Below, piece by piece: positions 13,761 through 25,790 of a stretch of 64,000 nt of DNA. This stretch comes from Glandiceps talaboti (lineage: Eukaryota; Hemichordata; Enteropneusta; Spengelidae), in assembly GCF_964340395.1 (NCBI RefSeq), contig NC_135569.1, forward strand, positions 10,043,540 to 10,107,539, read 5' to 3'. The notes beneath the pieces were generated by a model. The model saw nothing but the letters and a program-made list of their open reading frames with translations. It was not told where the DNA came from and did no database searches. The position numbers and the translations under genes are program-made. Every line of letters begins with the position of its first letter. Positions within the stretch are counted from its first letter, which is position 1.

Positions 13761-15046
13761 GAAAGGAGGCCAGAGACTTGCTTTTAGGCTCCCCCCCCCC
13801 CCATATGTTTTTTTGAAACGATAGCCTGTGACAGTGACTATGACAACAGAAACTCAATTGCTATCAGGCTTCCCTCCATACAGCTTTTCAAAGAGATACA
13901 GACATGATTAGTACACGAGATATATTGATATGTTTAATAAACATATACATACATGACATCATGGACAAAAGACACACATGACATACATTAATTTTGTAAT
14001 TCATTTTAATGGACATGGTGCATAGACATGACACAAATAAGGTGTGAGCTCAATAGGTCAATTTACTACATGTATGTACAATATAGGATAAAAAACTAAT
14101 TTCCTTTAGTTAGGTCACAGATTTTCAGTTATCAAACAGTACACACATACTGATATTAAAATTCCAATCATAAATACAACACTTATATGGGTGGGGGTAT
14201 CATGGAAATGTTAAATGACGCTTGCACATCAAATATATACAGAATATTTAAGTGGATAGGGGTAACTCAGACATGTTAAATGATGCTTGCATATCAAAAA
14301 TCATATTTTCATTTTAATTCAACTCCTTTTTTTAGGGCTGACAAGTGCATATTTGTTGAAGCAAAAAGGAAGAAACTGAAGAAAATGGATGCCTGACATG
14401 TGTGTCTGAATTCTGATGTCCATTAATTTTGGAGTCAACTGTACATTTGTACAACTGGGTTTATGTCACAGATGCATTATAAAGTAATATCTATCTGTTT
14501 TTATATATTACAAGAGTTTTGTTCCAAATGAAGGGTGAAAGTACAGGAGAACATTGATATTTTTCAAGCTTTTTCTTTTTCTTACTTTAATTTTAAAACC
14601 TTCTCAAAAAAATTGTGCGTGTACATTTTGTAGTACTGGTAAATCATTTGAACGCTGTACATTATAAATTCTGACCATAACCTATGTCAAGAGAAAAATA
14701 CTGGTACTAGTGGAAATTGCTATGCTATGCTACTTTAATACATGTACACTACACATTATATAGTCTGAAAAGTATCAATTGATTTAGGATACATATACAC
14801 ACAGTATGTGTATGTTTTCATGTGTAGAACTAGCCTATACATGTATATATAGACCTTCACACTGACAGATCCTGACTACATCCTCTCCACAAATACTTTT
14901 CATCAAGGTTTCTCTAAAATACGATTACAATTTCATGCAATAACGGCTCAACCCACTTAGATATACAGTCCATCACAAAAATATGTCTGTCCACAGGTGA
15001 TGCCACACTGTTCAGGGTGTATGATATTAGAGTAAATCATTGTACC
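13761..15046. other. No gene seen
   Basis: Begins with a 15-base C tract at about 13,788-13,802. Weak GGACA/ACATGACA minisatellite remnants continue to about 14,030. Two related short blocks ending 'atgttaaatga.gcttgca' occur near 14,210 and 14,275. No exon. Confidence 0.5.
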
Positions 15047-15390
15047 TAAGGCCTAACCAGTAACCCCCATCTAGTTGACCCTAAACTTGTTTATGTATTT
15101 AAGAAAAAAATAATAAATCACGAAAAGTCTCACAAGAAATAGTGGATGCAGAAACAGACATCAACTTGAAAAGACAATATAAAACTAGTCTTCAAATGGC
15201 TGCACATCTGACGGGAAGAAATCAATAACACAGAGACCATATGGAAAACAACAGAAAATATAACTACCTGAACTAACCACATATATGAAAAAAAATATAA
15301 ATATAAAATAAAAATAAAAAATCTACCTACCCCACCTATTCTAAAATTGAGCATAATAGGAACCACACAATTTTTTTGTTAAACCTAACA
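15047..15390. repeat. MITE, TAAGGCCTAA family, copy 2
   Basis: Starts TAAGGCCTAACCAG and ends in 'aaacctaaca'. It shares the interior (GAAATAGTGGATGCAGAAAC, 'cagagaccatatgg') and the subterminal CTACCCCACCTATTCT with copies 1 and 3, in the same orientation as copy 1 and inverted relative to copy 3. Confidence 0.7.
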
Positions 15391-17108
15391 AAACATTTTC
15401 AAAAAAAAGTTCAAGTTGCAGCTAGTTTGTAAACTGATCATGATCCGTGACAAGTACACTGTAATTCTTTTTCTCTTAAGTCAGTAGATTTCATACGTCA
15501 TTTCAGTTTAGATCATATTTATAGCTTAAGTAGAACTTTGAGCACTGTATATCCTTACAACTTAGATATATACATATGATATATAAACATTGCTGCCATC
15601 CATCAGATCATATGAAGGACTATGTTCTCCATTTTCCTAGACAGCAGGGTGGCAATATAACATTTGGTGTTTCTCGTGTCCTGCTGGATTTTTTGTTCCA
15701 ACCGTGAATTATTTTTTTGAAAAGAAGTATTTTGACCACGGAAAATACTCTAATCTGGCCACCTTTTGGCTAGTCCAGCTGCTATAGACCCCAAGGGTTG
15801 TAAAGATGATCGAAGGTCGCTACTGAGGGTGCCCAGACAGAGTTACTCATTACCTGTGAGCTTTATTCAGTAACCCCCAAAGCGCTGATCCAAGGTCTTA
15901 CTACAAGACATGATTATTAGAATTCAGAGAAGTGAGTGAATATGAGTCGTCTTAAAGTGAACACCTTCATACACTACATGTACATATACAAAAATGTAAT
16001 ATAGCCATTTTACCTATTTTTAAAAAAATAAACGAACCGAGTGATACATCATTTTAAAGCTGTTTCAACGGGAAACAAAATATACCTAACAATGCCCGTA
16101 AGTACAGTTGCCATCTTTCTCTGATTACATTTACAGATCATAGGTTATGATTGCACTGCACATGTGCAAGTCTGAACATTGTACAAGGTAGCCTGTTTCT
16201 CAATACAGTTTATCTATGGCAGATTATGGAACAATTTATCACTGAGAGTTGACTGATTCTTCCTTTCTTTATTACCCAAGCACAGAGATCAATCTAGAAA
16301 GTAGAAGTCAAGCAGGTAGTCCCTATGCCCATCAATAGTATCCAAACACTAAACATTAGTAACAACCCTCATTGCATACAGACACCTACGCTGTTCAGTC
16401 ACTGAAACGACAATGAACTCCCCATGGATATGTCCTAGTTAACCAGACATCCATTTATCTATGTCCAGACAAATTAAAATGTAGTCATAAATAATCAATC
16501 GTTTTTTTCCCTTTTTTATTATTACATTATCTATTGTTACCGGAAAGTCATACATTGTGTATTCCCAAAAGAAATTATTTTTATCAAATATAGATTCCTT
16601 TCAAGTTTTACAGCATTACACTTACAAAAATGGTTTTATTAATATTACTCGGTAATCATATTTCTGGATATAAAGTACACAAACTTAATAACTAGTCACA
16701 GGATGGTAACTCTTCCATCAGACTAACACCATACACATGTATGCCAATCAAACTTGCTGCATATTGATACATTGTACTATTCATGGTGGGGACAATTTTA
16801 GAAAATTATCACTTCAGAGTCTCCAAATACAAAGTGTTATAAGTTTATCAGTGTAAACTAAGATCCTTGGCTGTAATTTTGAAACAATCACGTACTATTT
16901 GTATGAATGTATGAATGTATCATTGTATGTGAAAGATTATGGATCATTGTAATATGCCCAATAAACAAACATTTCACACACAAACCAAAAACGAATTTGT
17001 TGTATTTATTATTGCAACAGTCACACTAATTATTATTCAAGTGGCACAGAAATTAATGTCTGATGAATAATACTAATAATAATACTAATGTTAATATGAA
17101 ATAATAAT
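15391..17108. other. No gene seen
   Basis: AT-rich non-coding DNA with a short GAATGTAT repeat near 16,905-16,925 and ATA/ATT-rich sequence leading into the next SINE. Confidence 0.5.
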
Positions 17109-17455
17109 GTTGGTTTGTATATAGCACTTTTCCACCCTGTGCTCAAAGTGCTTTACAGTTACTACCCCTGGCACAGATCTATAACAGCACAACGGCCCTT
17201 TATACTTCCTCAACTCCCTGGGGAGCATACAATCCATTGCAGTATTTATAAGCATATCGGATTAAAGCTTTCAGATTGCAACCTATATCCTACCAGGTCC
17301 CCAATTATAGAGCTGGGTTGACTGAGGCACAGTCGTGGTTCAAATCTTGTCCAAGGACTTCTTAGCCATTGAGAAACAAACGCCAGCAATGGGGTTCAAA
17401 CCTGCAACCTGCTGGCCACTTTAACCATTCACCCATCATGACTCCATTGTACACG
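17109..17455 (-). repeat. tRNA-derived SINE, copy A
   Basis: About 340 bp, aligned over its length with copies at 50,187-50,543 and 51,688-52,046. Shared blocks include TATATAGCAC, TTATACTTCCTCAACTCCCT, ATCCTACCAGGTCCCCA and the terminal CCATCATGACTCC. On the minus strand the 5' end carries a B-box-like GGTTTGAACCCCATTG. An ATA/ATT-rich tail lies at the low-coordinate side, as expected for the 3' end of a minus-strand SINE. Confidence 0.75.
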
Positions 17456-18974
17456 ACTACACATAGGTAACTGCTACCCATATGACACAATGTTCTCCAT
17501 TCTTTTGCCTTTAAACCCAAAATAGGATTAAACATATATGCAAAACACAATACTTTACACACGATTCATAAACAGTGAATATTCAAAACATAGAACAATG
17601 CAACAATAGTTCACTTACTTTTTTTCTGCTCTGTATACGTGAAAATATTTCCTAAACAAAATATCTTTTGATAATATATATATGATTCAAATGAACTGTA
17701 TGGCAGATGTTCTTCGGCTACTTTTTAACCCAACCAATTGATCTATTCATTCTCTGCACATTTGTTACCAACTAATACAATAGCTAAATCCACACAAGTT
17801 GAATAAAGTGCTCCAAACAGTAGACACAGAATTCACAATCATCAGATGATGTATAGGTGTTTTGCAATTGCATATTTTCAATACCAGCTGAACATGTTAA
17901 CAATTCATGGGTACATTAGGGTCAGTACTTATCCACGTTAGGAAGGGTCAAGCACTCGTGTTAATACCCAAGTACGCCATGCTTATACTCGTACGTCATG
18001 ACATGCTGTCATATGAAGCTTAAAATCATTTTGACACACACCTGGTTTTCTAAGAAGGTTCATTTTCTTCGGATATAGCTGGTATTCATACTGGCAATGA
18101 AACTGTTCATCATAATAAAACTGTTGAGATGCACCTTAATTCTATGCTGACAAAGTGTCAGAAATAACTCCCATACAATACTATGGTTAAGATTTTAGTT
18201 TTCTGAACATGGTAAAGTGAAATAATGCACCATGATGTCGGTAATTCTTATAATTCAATAATTTGCCTACATTTCTATGGGTAGTCCTGGGCTTTGCCTG
18301 GAGGCTGAAACAAGCAATGTAGTCCAGATGCTTTTCAATGACACAGAAGGGTATACTCTATATTTCAGCATACATGTAATCTATATCATCCTTTGTCATA
18401 ATTTGTACCGCCGATCAAAATTTTTGCAGTTTCTTGAAATTTCATAATACCCTTGTGAAAACTTACATGAACGTGTATCATAAACAATTTCTGTGAACAA
18501 AGATAAACTATTAATAACATTTATAAAATATAGTTGATTTGGCAGTAACGCATATCTCCCATTATATCGAGGTCAAAGGGTCACACCAGATGTGGGGATT
18601 TTCACAGCATACAAGTTGAAATCCGATATAAAGCGGATTAATATTTTTCACAGCAGTGAAACGAAACTTTGATAACCTCTGTATGACCTCTGAGGTTGAC
18701 ATCCAGGTATTTCAGGAGATAAGCGAAAAAAATTCAATCCGAAAGATTATTTCAAATCTCTGCAATATCTAGATTCTTAGCTCACATTTGAAGCCAATAA
18801 AAATGCAATTCTTTGTTATTACCAAAGGTACTATAGCAATCAGGAACAAAACATTTGGACAGCATATTTATAAATTGACGTTATCTATTCAAAGAAGCCA
18901 CCTGATGTATGACGCCAGTGTCACACTGGGGTCATGGAAGTTGAACTGTAATGAATATTGTTATATTTTAAGTT
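17456..18974. other. No gene seen
   Basis: Non-coding, AT-rich. No repeat unit or exon recognised. Confidence 0.5.
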
Positions 18975-19240
18975 GAGATTTTGAGATTTTGTAATTTTAG
19001 AAGTTTTTAGTTTGATATTTTATAGTTTTGTAATCTTAGAGGGTTTGAATTTGATATTTTATAGTTTTGAAATCTTAGAGGGTTTGAATTTGATATTTTA
19101 TAGTTTTGTAATCTTAGAGGGTTTGAATTTGATATTTTATAGTTTTGTAATATTATTTTAGAGGGTTTGAATTCAACATTTTGATATTTTGTAATTTTAG
19201 ATGGTTAGAATTTGATATTTTATAGTTTTGTAATATTATT
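18975..19240. repeat. Tandem array, about 39-bp unit
   Basis: About six to seven units of TTAGAGGGTTTGAATTTGAT followed by ATTTTATAGTTTTGTAATC. The central units are almost identical and the outer ones are diverged. Confidence 0.85.
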
Positions 19241-19724
19241 GTACGCCAGAAGTAATACCGAATAATTGGAATATAGTATCACATTAATTACAAAAATGTA
19301 AACAAAAAACTAATAATATTGTATTACAGAAATAACACCACGATAAAAACAGACAATTATAAATGTATTGTTTCCCTGGCAGACAAATTACCCTTCAATT
19401 TTTTTAAAACTAGAGCAAGTTCTCCACTGTCTCATATCAGAATGATGAACATTCAATAGTTTGTCTGTCAATTTCTAGTTGATATCTCATAGTCAATTAA
19501 GATAATACACACAACATAATTCATAAGTGTCTCTCATTTTCATACATCATGGTTAGTTTACAGTAGAGCTAGTAGATCATTATTGGATGAACAATAATTC
19601 ACAAGTGTCTCATTTCTATATCTACAGTGTTTTTGCTAAGGTTGGGTAACCTCCGTATTAAACAGTAAAGGAGCAAGAAGTAAAAGTGTAATAGTTTGCA
19701 ATAGAATCTACTGTAACTCTGTTT

Positions 19725-20075
19725 GGAAACCCTGGTATAATGACTGGGAAACTCAGGTAAATTTTACCTACTTACCAAAACAAAAATATTAGTAGGGAAC
19801 CCTTGTAAAATGACTGGAGAACTCAGGTAGATTTTATCAACATACCAACTTTAACAAAAACACTAGTAGGGAACCCTTGTAAAATGTCTGGTGAACTCAG
19901 GTAAATTTTACCTACTTACCATCCTTAACAAAAATACTGGTAGGGAACCCTTGAAAATGACAGGTGAACTCAGGTAGATTTTATCTACTTACCACCCTTT
20001 ATAACAAAAATACTAAAAATGATTATGACTGGGGAACTCTGGTAGATTTTACCTACATTAAAAATACCACCCTTG
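19725..20075. repeat. Tandem array, about 75-bp unit
   Basis: Four to five copies of a unit with TAGGGAACCCTTGTAAAATG, then GAACTCAGGTAGATTTTA and CTACTTACCA. The repeated CTTACC looks like a minus-strand splice donor but simply recurs with the unit. Confidence 0.85.
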
Positions 20076-20332
20076 GCAAAAACAAATTTCAAACCTTCAG
20101 GAAACACATTTTGCAACACCCTGCTACATTACTAAAGTTATTTACACTTTATTTGTTGTGTTTATTGATTTTTGTCCTCAAATATAACAAAAACTGTATT
20201 TATTCAATCTGATATACATAAGTATGGTATGTGCAGTTTCCTATTGGTTTCTGTGTGGTTGTATCAGACAGAACCAGTGAACAGTAACCTGCAAGACACT
20301 GTACTGTACATGTAGGTAGTTTATAACCTACC

Positions 20333-20709
20333 TTAGTCTTAGTTACCCAGACTCTCACCACTGGGGGCTCTTCTACGAGACCACCCAGACGAGAGTCTGG
20401 GGAAACCACGTTTCAACGACCCCACACCCAGGAATCACACAGTACATTTCTTCCAAGTCATAAAAAATGGGCTTACGAGGCTTGTTTGTTGTAATTTAGA
20501 TGTATCAATCACTTGAAAAGTTATAACTTGTCGCGAAAATACCTAAATAGTTTTTTAGCATACAATGCTGGATGTGATGTATTCCCAGCATGCACTGCTC
20601 TAAAAGCTACTTCCTGCATGGGTGATTTGTAATCTCGTTTCCCTCGACTCTCACTTTGGATCTCTTAGGCAGAACATCAAGTGGTGAGAGTCTGGGTAAC
20701 TGAGACTAA
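20333..20709. repeat. MITE with 29-bp terminal inverted repeats
   Basis: Left end TTAGTCTTAGTTACCCAGAC continues ...TCTCACCACT. The right end is the reverse complement with one mismatch (TTAGTCTCAG...). A TA could serve as the target duplication just inside these ends. The 320-bp centre has no open frame. Confidence 0.75.
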
Positions 20710-21711
20710 ATCTATCTCAGTATTTTAAAAGACCCATTTTGTCAATTACTAGTAAATGAAAGGATTGTCAATGAGTGTGACACGCAGTCAGTATATATTG
20801 CCTATGAAAGGAGCGAATGGTCAAGTTTCGTATGCAGAATGGTGATAATTGAAGGCCATTACAACATACTGCATTTCCTGAACGTCTTGAATAACCAGAT
20901 TAAATAAATCCAGGTGCCAGACAGTTTTGTGTCAGCTTCAGTATTTGTTATTCATTCAAATTCAATTGTAAGTGTTTCTTGTACTTTGAATGATAATACA
21001 ATCTTTCATTCAACACACATTCACTTTCAACAGGACTTTTTTTTAAAAGAGGTTATTGACTTTTTAGCAAAAGATTGAAAAGCAATGAAATAATATGGTA
21101 CAAAAGAGAAGGAAGAGAAATGATGGTGAGTTTTCACACAAATGTTACAACATTACAGAATGGCTTGGAAGGGTCCCTACTTCTTCAATCTAATGTCTTC
21201 TTTCTGTTTAGCTATATGTTCTTCAATGTTAGCAATATGCTCTCGTATACATACCCTTGAAATTCTCTAAAACTGAGATGTTTATATTTCATTTTACTTC
21301 TCTAAACATATTTCTTATACAGAATACTGTAATACAATTACACAAACTTGAAAATGCGCTATCACCAAGAACAATTTGATGACTTGCAATGAATGAAGAT
21401 AAATCTAGCTGGAGAGTGGATTCTAATGATCAGTTACCAAATCCAGACATTCAACAGTACTTTTATATTTTAGTAGTTTAAACTTTAGGGAATAAAGTGT
21501 GACTAATTTTATCTTTACACTGTATTTCTTTATGCTAAGTGGACAGTAAAACTTCTCATTCACTGATCCTGCATTAAACTTATGTATTATAGCTATGATG
21601 TAGGCTTGATGTTTCAGTAAAAGATTCAAGTCCAAAATTCAACACATTTACTTGTAATGTTGTAAAAACCTATATGCATAACAGTGTTCTCCATGAGGAG
21701 TTTTTGAGGGG
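20710..21711. other. No gene seen
   Basis: AT-rich non-coding sequence. A GTGAGT donor-like site at about 21,126 (plus) has no supporting exon. Confidence 0.45.
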
Positions 21712-21840
21712 CGCACCACTTGGAAGCACCCAGTTAATTTTCAACATTCCATATAAATCAACACTGAAGCTTGAACCACTTGGAAGCACCCAGTTAATTT
21801 TCACTTTATCTATAAGACATTCCTTATAAATCAACACTGG
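21712..21840. repeat. Two-copy tandem duplication, about 65 bp
   Basis: The block CCACTTGGAAGCACCCAGTT, followed later by TATAAATCAACACTG, occurs twice in direct orientation. Confidence 0.8.
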
Positions 21841-21999
21841 AGATAATTCATGTATGTGGTGATATCAGTTGACATAACCATTCATCTGTGTCATCCATAT
21901 GTGAAGACTCATTAAACTCAAAACCCTTGGGAATAGATTCACAATTCATAAACCCTTAGTGATGAAATATCCCAGTCATACTAAAAGGACTGTGATCCA

Positions 22000-22424
22000 G
22001 GGACGATCACACAATGTCACACAAGGTGAACTTCATTTGTTTAGAGGGGAGGGGGTCTGGCGTTAACATGATTGCTGAACTTCATTTTCGCACTTCTAAC
22101 CAAATTTCAGTCCTTCAATGATAACAGCTTTTGTATTTACTACTGTAGTACTGAGAATAGATGTTGATAAGTTGATAAAAATAATTTACTTCTAATGTAC
22201 GATATGGTGCTGGACTTCTGGTAGTATTTTAATGTGTTTAATACAATCATGTTTTTACATTACACCGATCATAGAGGTGTGACCACTACAGTTTTCATCA
22301 TAGTTTACATTAAACGTTTGATGTCGCACTTGTGAATGTTCGTTTAGGGGGAAGGGGGAGGGGGTTTAGACATAAACGAATGATGTTCATTTGTTGAGCT
22401 TGTGCAACATTGTGCGATCATCCT
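22000..22424. repeat. MITE, GGGATGATC family, copy 1
   Basis: Inverted ends GGACGATCACACAATGT (left) and ACATTGTGCGATCATCC (right). Each end is followed inward by a G-rich tract on the plus strand (near 22,040 and 22,347-22,370). Copies at 29,580-29,919 and 58,065-58,453 share ends and interior (TTCTGGTAGTATTTTAATGT). Non-coding. Confidence 0.8.
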
Positions 22425-22729
22425 TAAATACGTTGTATATTCCATCAACAGCAGGGTGCAAATAAAAAAGAATCTCCCAGCAAGTTGAAGAAAAAAATTC
22501 TAAGGATCTTTTGACTAGCTAATCACAAGCTCTATAGAATTTTTTAAAGTTAGTATGAAACCATAAATAACACAAAGTGCATGTACATGTAGATGTCACC
22601 TGCCTTACAAACTTGGTTGTAATGCAAAAGTAGTTCAACTTTAAGGATAGAACATTGATTGAGCATTTGATCCATCCATCTGATGAATATCTTGGGTTAT
22701 TTACATGTCACCTGCATAATAACTAGTAT

Positions 22730-23702
22730 TCTTATCTGGCTTACACTTTGGGTCAATCTTTTTAGTATTCCTATGGGATCCTGTCCATATAAGGAAATTG
22801 TAGCTACACATAGCAAATTGTAATCATGAATGATTTCTACTGAGTCGGGTGATTCATATGTTGTATTTTTATCTGGCTTACCCTTGGGATCAATCTTTAT
22901 TTATCATTTTTATTATTCGTATGCGGTTTCTGTCCATATAAGGAAAAGACTAACTTAAGTGTCATGGTTACACATAGCAATGACTTCTGTTAAGTTAGGT
23001 GATTTACAGAAAGTATTTTTAGCTAGCTTAGATGCGATAATTCTTCTATACCTACTAGATCCTGTCTATATAAAGAAAAAAAACTATTAGCTATTCTACT
23101 TGCATATAGCAATGACTTCAGTTATAAAGTCGAGTGATTTAAATAAAGTATTTTTAGCTAGCTTAGATAGGATAATTCTTTCGTTACATTTTTTCTGTAC
23201 CATATAAAAAAATTATGTATTGCAGTTGCACATAGCAATGATTTCAGTAACGGTGAATGATTCACATGTTAGTATAACTGTGTTTTTATCCAGTTGAGAC
23301 TTACCTTTCTCAAATTTACTATTATAGTTATACCTATAGGACTCTGTTCATACAAGTAAAAAGACTAAGGTATTGTTGTGGTTACACATAGCAATGAGCT
23401 CCGTAATGCTGAATGATTCACATGTTATTGTAGTATTTTTATATGGCTGAGACTTTGTGTCAGTCTTTCTCATTTTTATTATAGTTATACCTATAGGACT
23501 CTGCTCACATAAGTAAAATGACTAAGGTATTGTAATTACACATAGAAATGATTTCAATATTAAACAGTGAATGATTTGACACGCTATTGTGGTATTTTTA
23601 TATGGCTTATATTCACATCAACACTTTTTACTATTACACCTATGGGACCCTGTCCATATAAGGAAATAATTTGGGATCCTGTCTATATGGGACAAGACTG
23701 AG

Positions 23703-23737
<35 letters not shown>

Positions 23738-23765
23738 TATACATAGCAATGATTTCAAATAAATT
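22730..23765. repeat. Diverged tandem array, about 125-200-bp units
   Basis: Seven recurrences of ACACATAGCAATGA (near 22,806, 22,973, 23,104, 23,229, 23,386, 23,539 and 23,739). Each is followed by a GTGAATGATT-type block, then TATTTTTATCTGGCTTA, then CCTGTCCATATAAGGAAA. Satellite-like, with no coding capacity. Confidence 0.85.
23703..23738. repeat. (TAG)n microsatellite
   Basis: About 12 TAG/GTA units inside the last unit of the surrounding satellite-like array. Confidence 0.9.
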
Positions 23766-23957
23766 AGTGGGTGATTTATACTGTCTTGGTGACTCTACTA
23801 TCATTAGTCTCAAAACATTATTACTTTAAAAGATAGACTTGTAAATTGTTGTGTTCAAGTGGCATCAATAAGTAATCAAATCACCATTAGTACAGTAAAG
23901 ATGTCAGCTTATAGACTGAGTATCTTATTTCTTTCAATGTTTCTGTTGTTTATTTCG

Positions 23958-24195
23958 ATGTTATTTCCCAATATTTTTCTTCATTCAGCAAACAAAACTA
24001 CAAGAGACCTAAGGGGGCCTTTGTCACTAGTTGTCTAGCAACTCGTAGTGACAACACTTAGGTCACAAGTTCTATCAAATGAAATGAGACATATTTAGAT
24101 GTTATTCCCCAATATTTTTCTTGATTCAGCAAAGGAATCTACAAGTAACCTAAGGGGGCCTTTGTCACCACTCGTCTAGCAACTCGTAGTGATAA
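23958..24195. repeat. Two half-copies of the palindromic TTATTCCCC MITE in tandem
   Basis: Two direct copies of CCAATATTTTTCTT.ATTCAGC, then ACCTAAGGGGGCCTTTGTCA, then CTAGCAACTCGTAGTGA. Each corresponds to the left half of the complete fold-back elements at 33,773, 34,512 and 46,822. Confidence 0.7.
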
Positions 24196-24459
24196 CTTAA
24201 TACATACATTGCAAAAAGATAAAAAATGTGTGAAAGTTTTGTTTAATAATTTGTACATATAGTAAAAAAGATTTTATACATTTATTAATATTTTGCAATG
24301 TACTGAGTGACAAACAAGGACATGCACATGACATGTTGTTTCACATTGATTTTTCAAGTAGGAAGCCATGATAAAATTGTTTTATAAGTTAAAAATCCGA
24401 AATAAATATCCTATCCTCATCCATGTGGCCATGTTAACAGGCAAGAAAATCTTGTATAG

Positions 24460-24725
24460 TAACAACTACTGAGGCTGTAACTCATTGAGGCCGTCTAACG
24501 TAATTGCTTGATACTGTGCCAACACTTCAGTTACAAATTCTTCACTATCAGAGAAGGTGCCCTTATTTACATGTAATTATCAATTTGAAAGTACAATGAT
24601 AACCAATTGACAGGGAGGTATATTCATTAGAGCTTTCTCTAGTTATTGCTAGATATTGTGCCAACTCCTAGGTTAAAAATTCAGGACTATCAGAGAAAGT
24701 GTCAGTATTTGCATGTAATTGTCAA
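24460..24725. repeat. Two-copy tandem duplication
   Basis: The blocks ATTGCTTGATACTGTGCCAAC...ACTATCAGAGAAGGTG and ATTGCTAGATATTGTGCCAAC...ACTATCAGAGAAAGTG repeat at a spacing of about 130 bp. Confidence 0.6.
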
Positions 24726-25314
24726 AGGTATAATACTTCATTAGTGTCACTTAGCTTTTAGTCTACATGTTGTTTGTGTCTGAATGTCCAAACTTCTCAA
24801 ACGAGGTCAAAATAAATTACAGTCAGAACGAGTAACCACACATGTAGTACTTCATCATTGGACAATGTCTATTGTCATGTTGAGTACAGAACACTCACTT
24901 TCAAATTGTTTACAATTCTAGAACATACACCAATATCAAACAAATTAACAACCTAACTCCTAACCAGTATTCCCAAGTGAAACATTATCATACTTCTGTG
25001 TCGCCATTGTAAAGTGTATTGAATCAATCATAATCAAAACTGGCATGAAGTCTGGCAACATTGCTTACTGTACAGTGGAATACTAATATCTATGCTCAAT
25101 TTTACCTGGAAAATATTTTCCTTTTTCTCTACATTTCATAGTGTAGATTTTTCTCTGACCAAAGATTTGTATATTATTCTTTCTTTTATGGAAACTTTCA
25201 AGATATCCCTCCAATCTGTCAAAAATTAACTGTGGAATGGAAAGGTATTATTTCAATGTACAAAATGTCATGTTTGATGACGTCATATCAATAGAACATA
25301 GTAATTTCTAAAGT
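24726..25314. other. No gene seen
   Basis: Non-coding. One perfect TGACGTCA site lies at 25,278-25,285, near the start of the next tandem array. Confidence 0.45.
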
Positions 25315-25790
25315 ACTAAAAATTCTACTAATTTGCATATATCAAGGGTCATCTTTGTGCAAAGTTTAAATGAGGAAATAGTGCATACATATAAGTACAA
25401 ACGCTGAGAAAGAAACAGCCCATTTCATACCTTTAACTTAAATTGTCTTGTCATAACAAAGTATTAAATATTTTACTAATTTGCATATGTCAAGGGTCAT
25501 CTTGGTGCATGGTTTGAATGAAATGAATGAGTGTACAATACCTAAAGATGGATGGACAAACTCTTGCTGAGAAGGAACAGCCCATTTTATGCCTTTCGGA
25601 AAACTGTCTTGTCATATCAAGAAAGTATTAAAAATTCTACCAATTTGCATATGTCAAGGGTCATCTTTGTGCATGGTTTGAATGAAATTAATGAGTGTAT
25701 CATAGCTAAAGATGGATCTTTTTTTATAAACTCTTGCCGAGAAGAAAACAGCCCATTTTATGCCCTGAGGGAAATTGTCAGGCAATTACA
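25315..25790. repeat. Tandem array, about 150-180-bp unit, three copies
   Basis: Each unit carries ATTTGCATAT.TCAAGGGTCA, TGAGAA...ACAGCCCATTT and a CTTGTCATA block. The third copy lies in a 98-codon plus-strand open frame (25,552-25,848). That frame is repeat-derived and not called a gene. Confidence 0.85.

Noticed and set aside
22730-23765. CRISPR-like regular repeats
   Set aside because: Eukaryotic context, spacing irregular, the 'spacers' are themselves related. It is a diverged tandem array.
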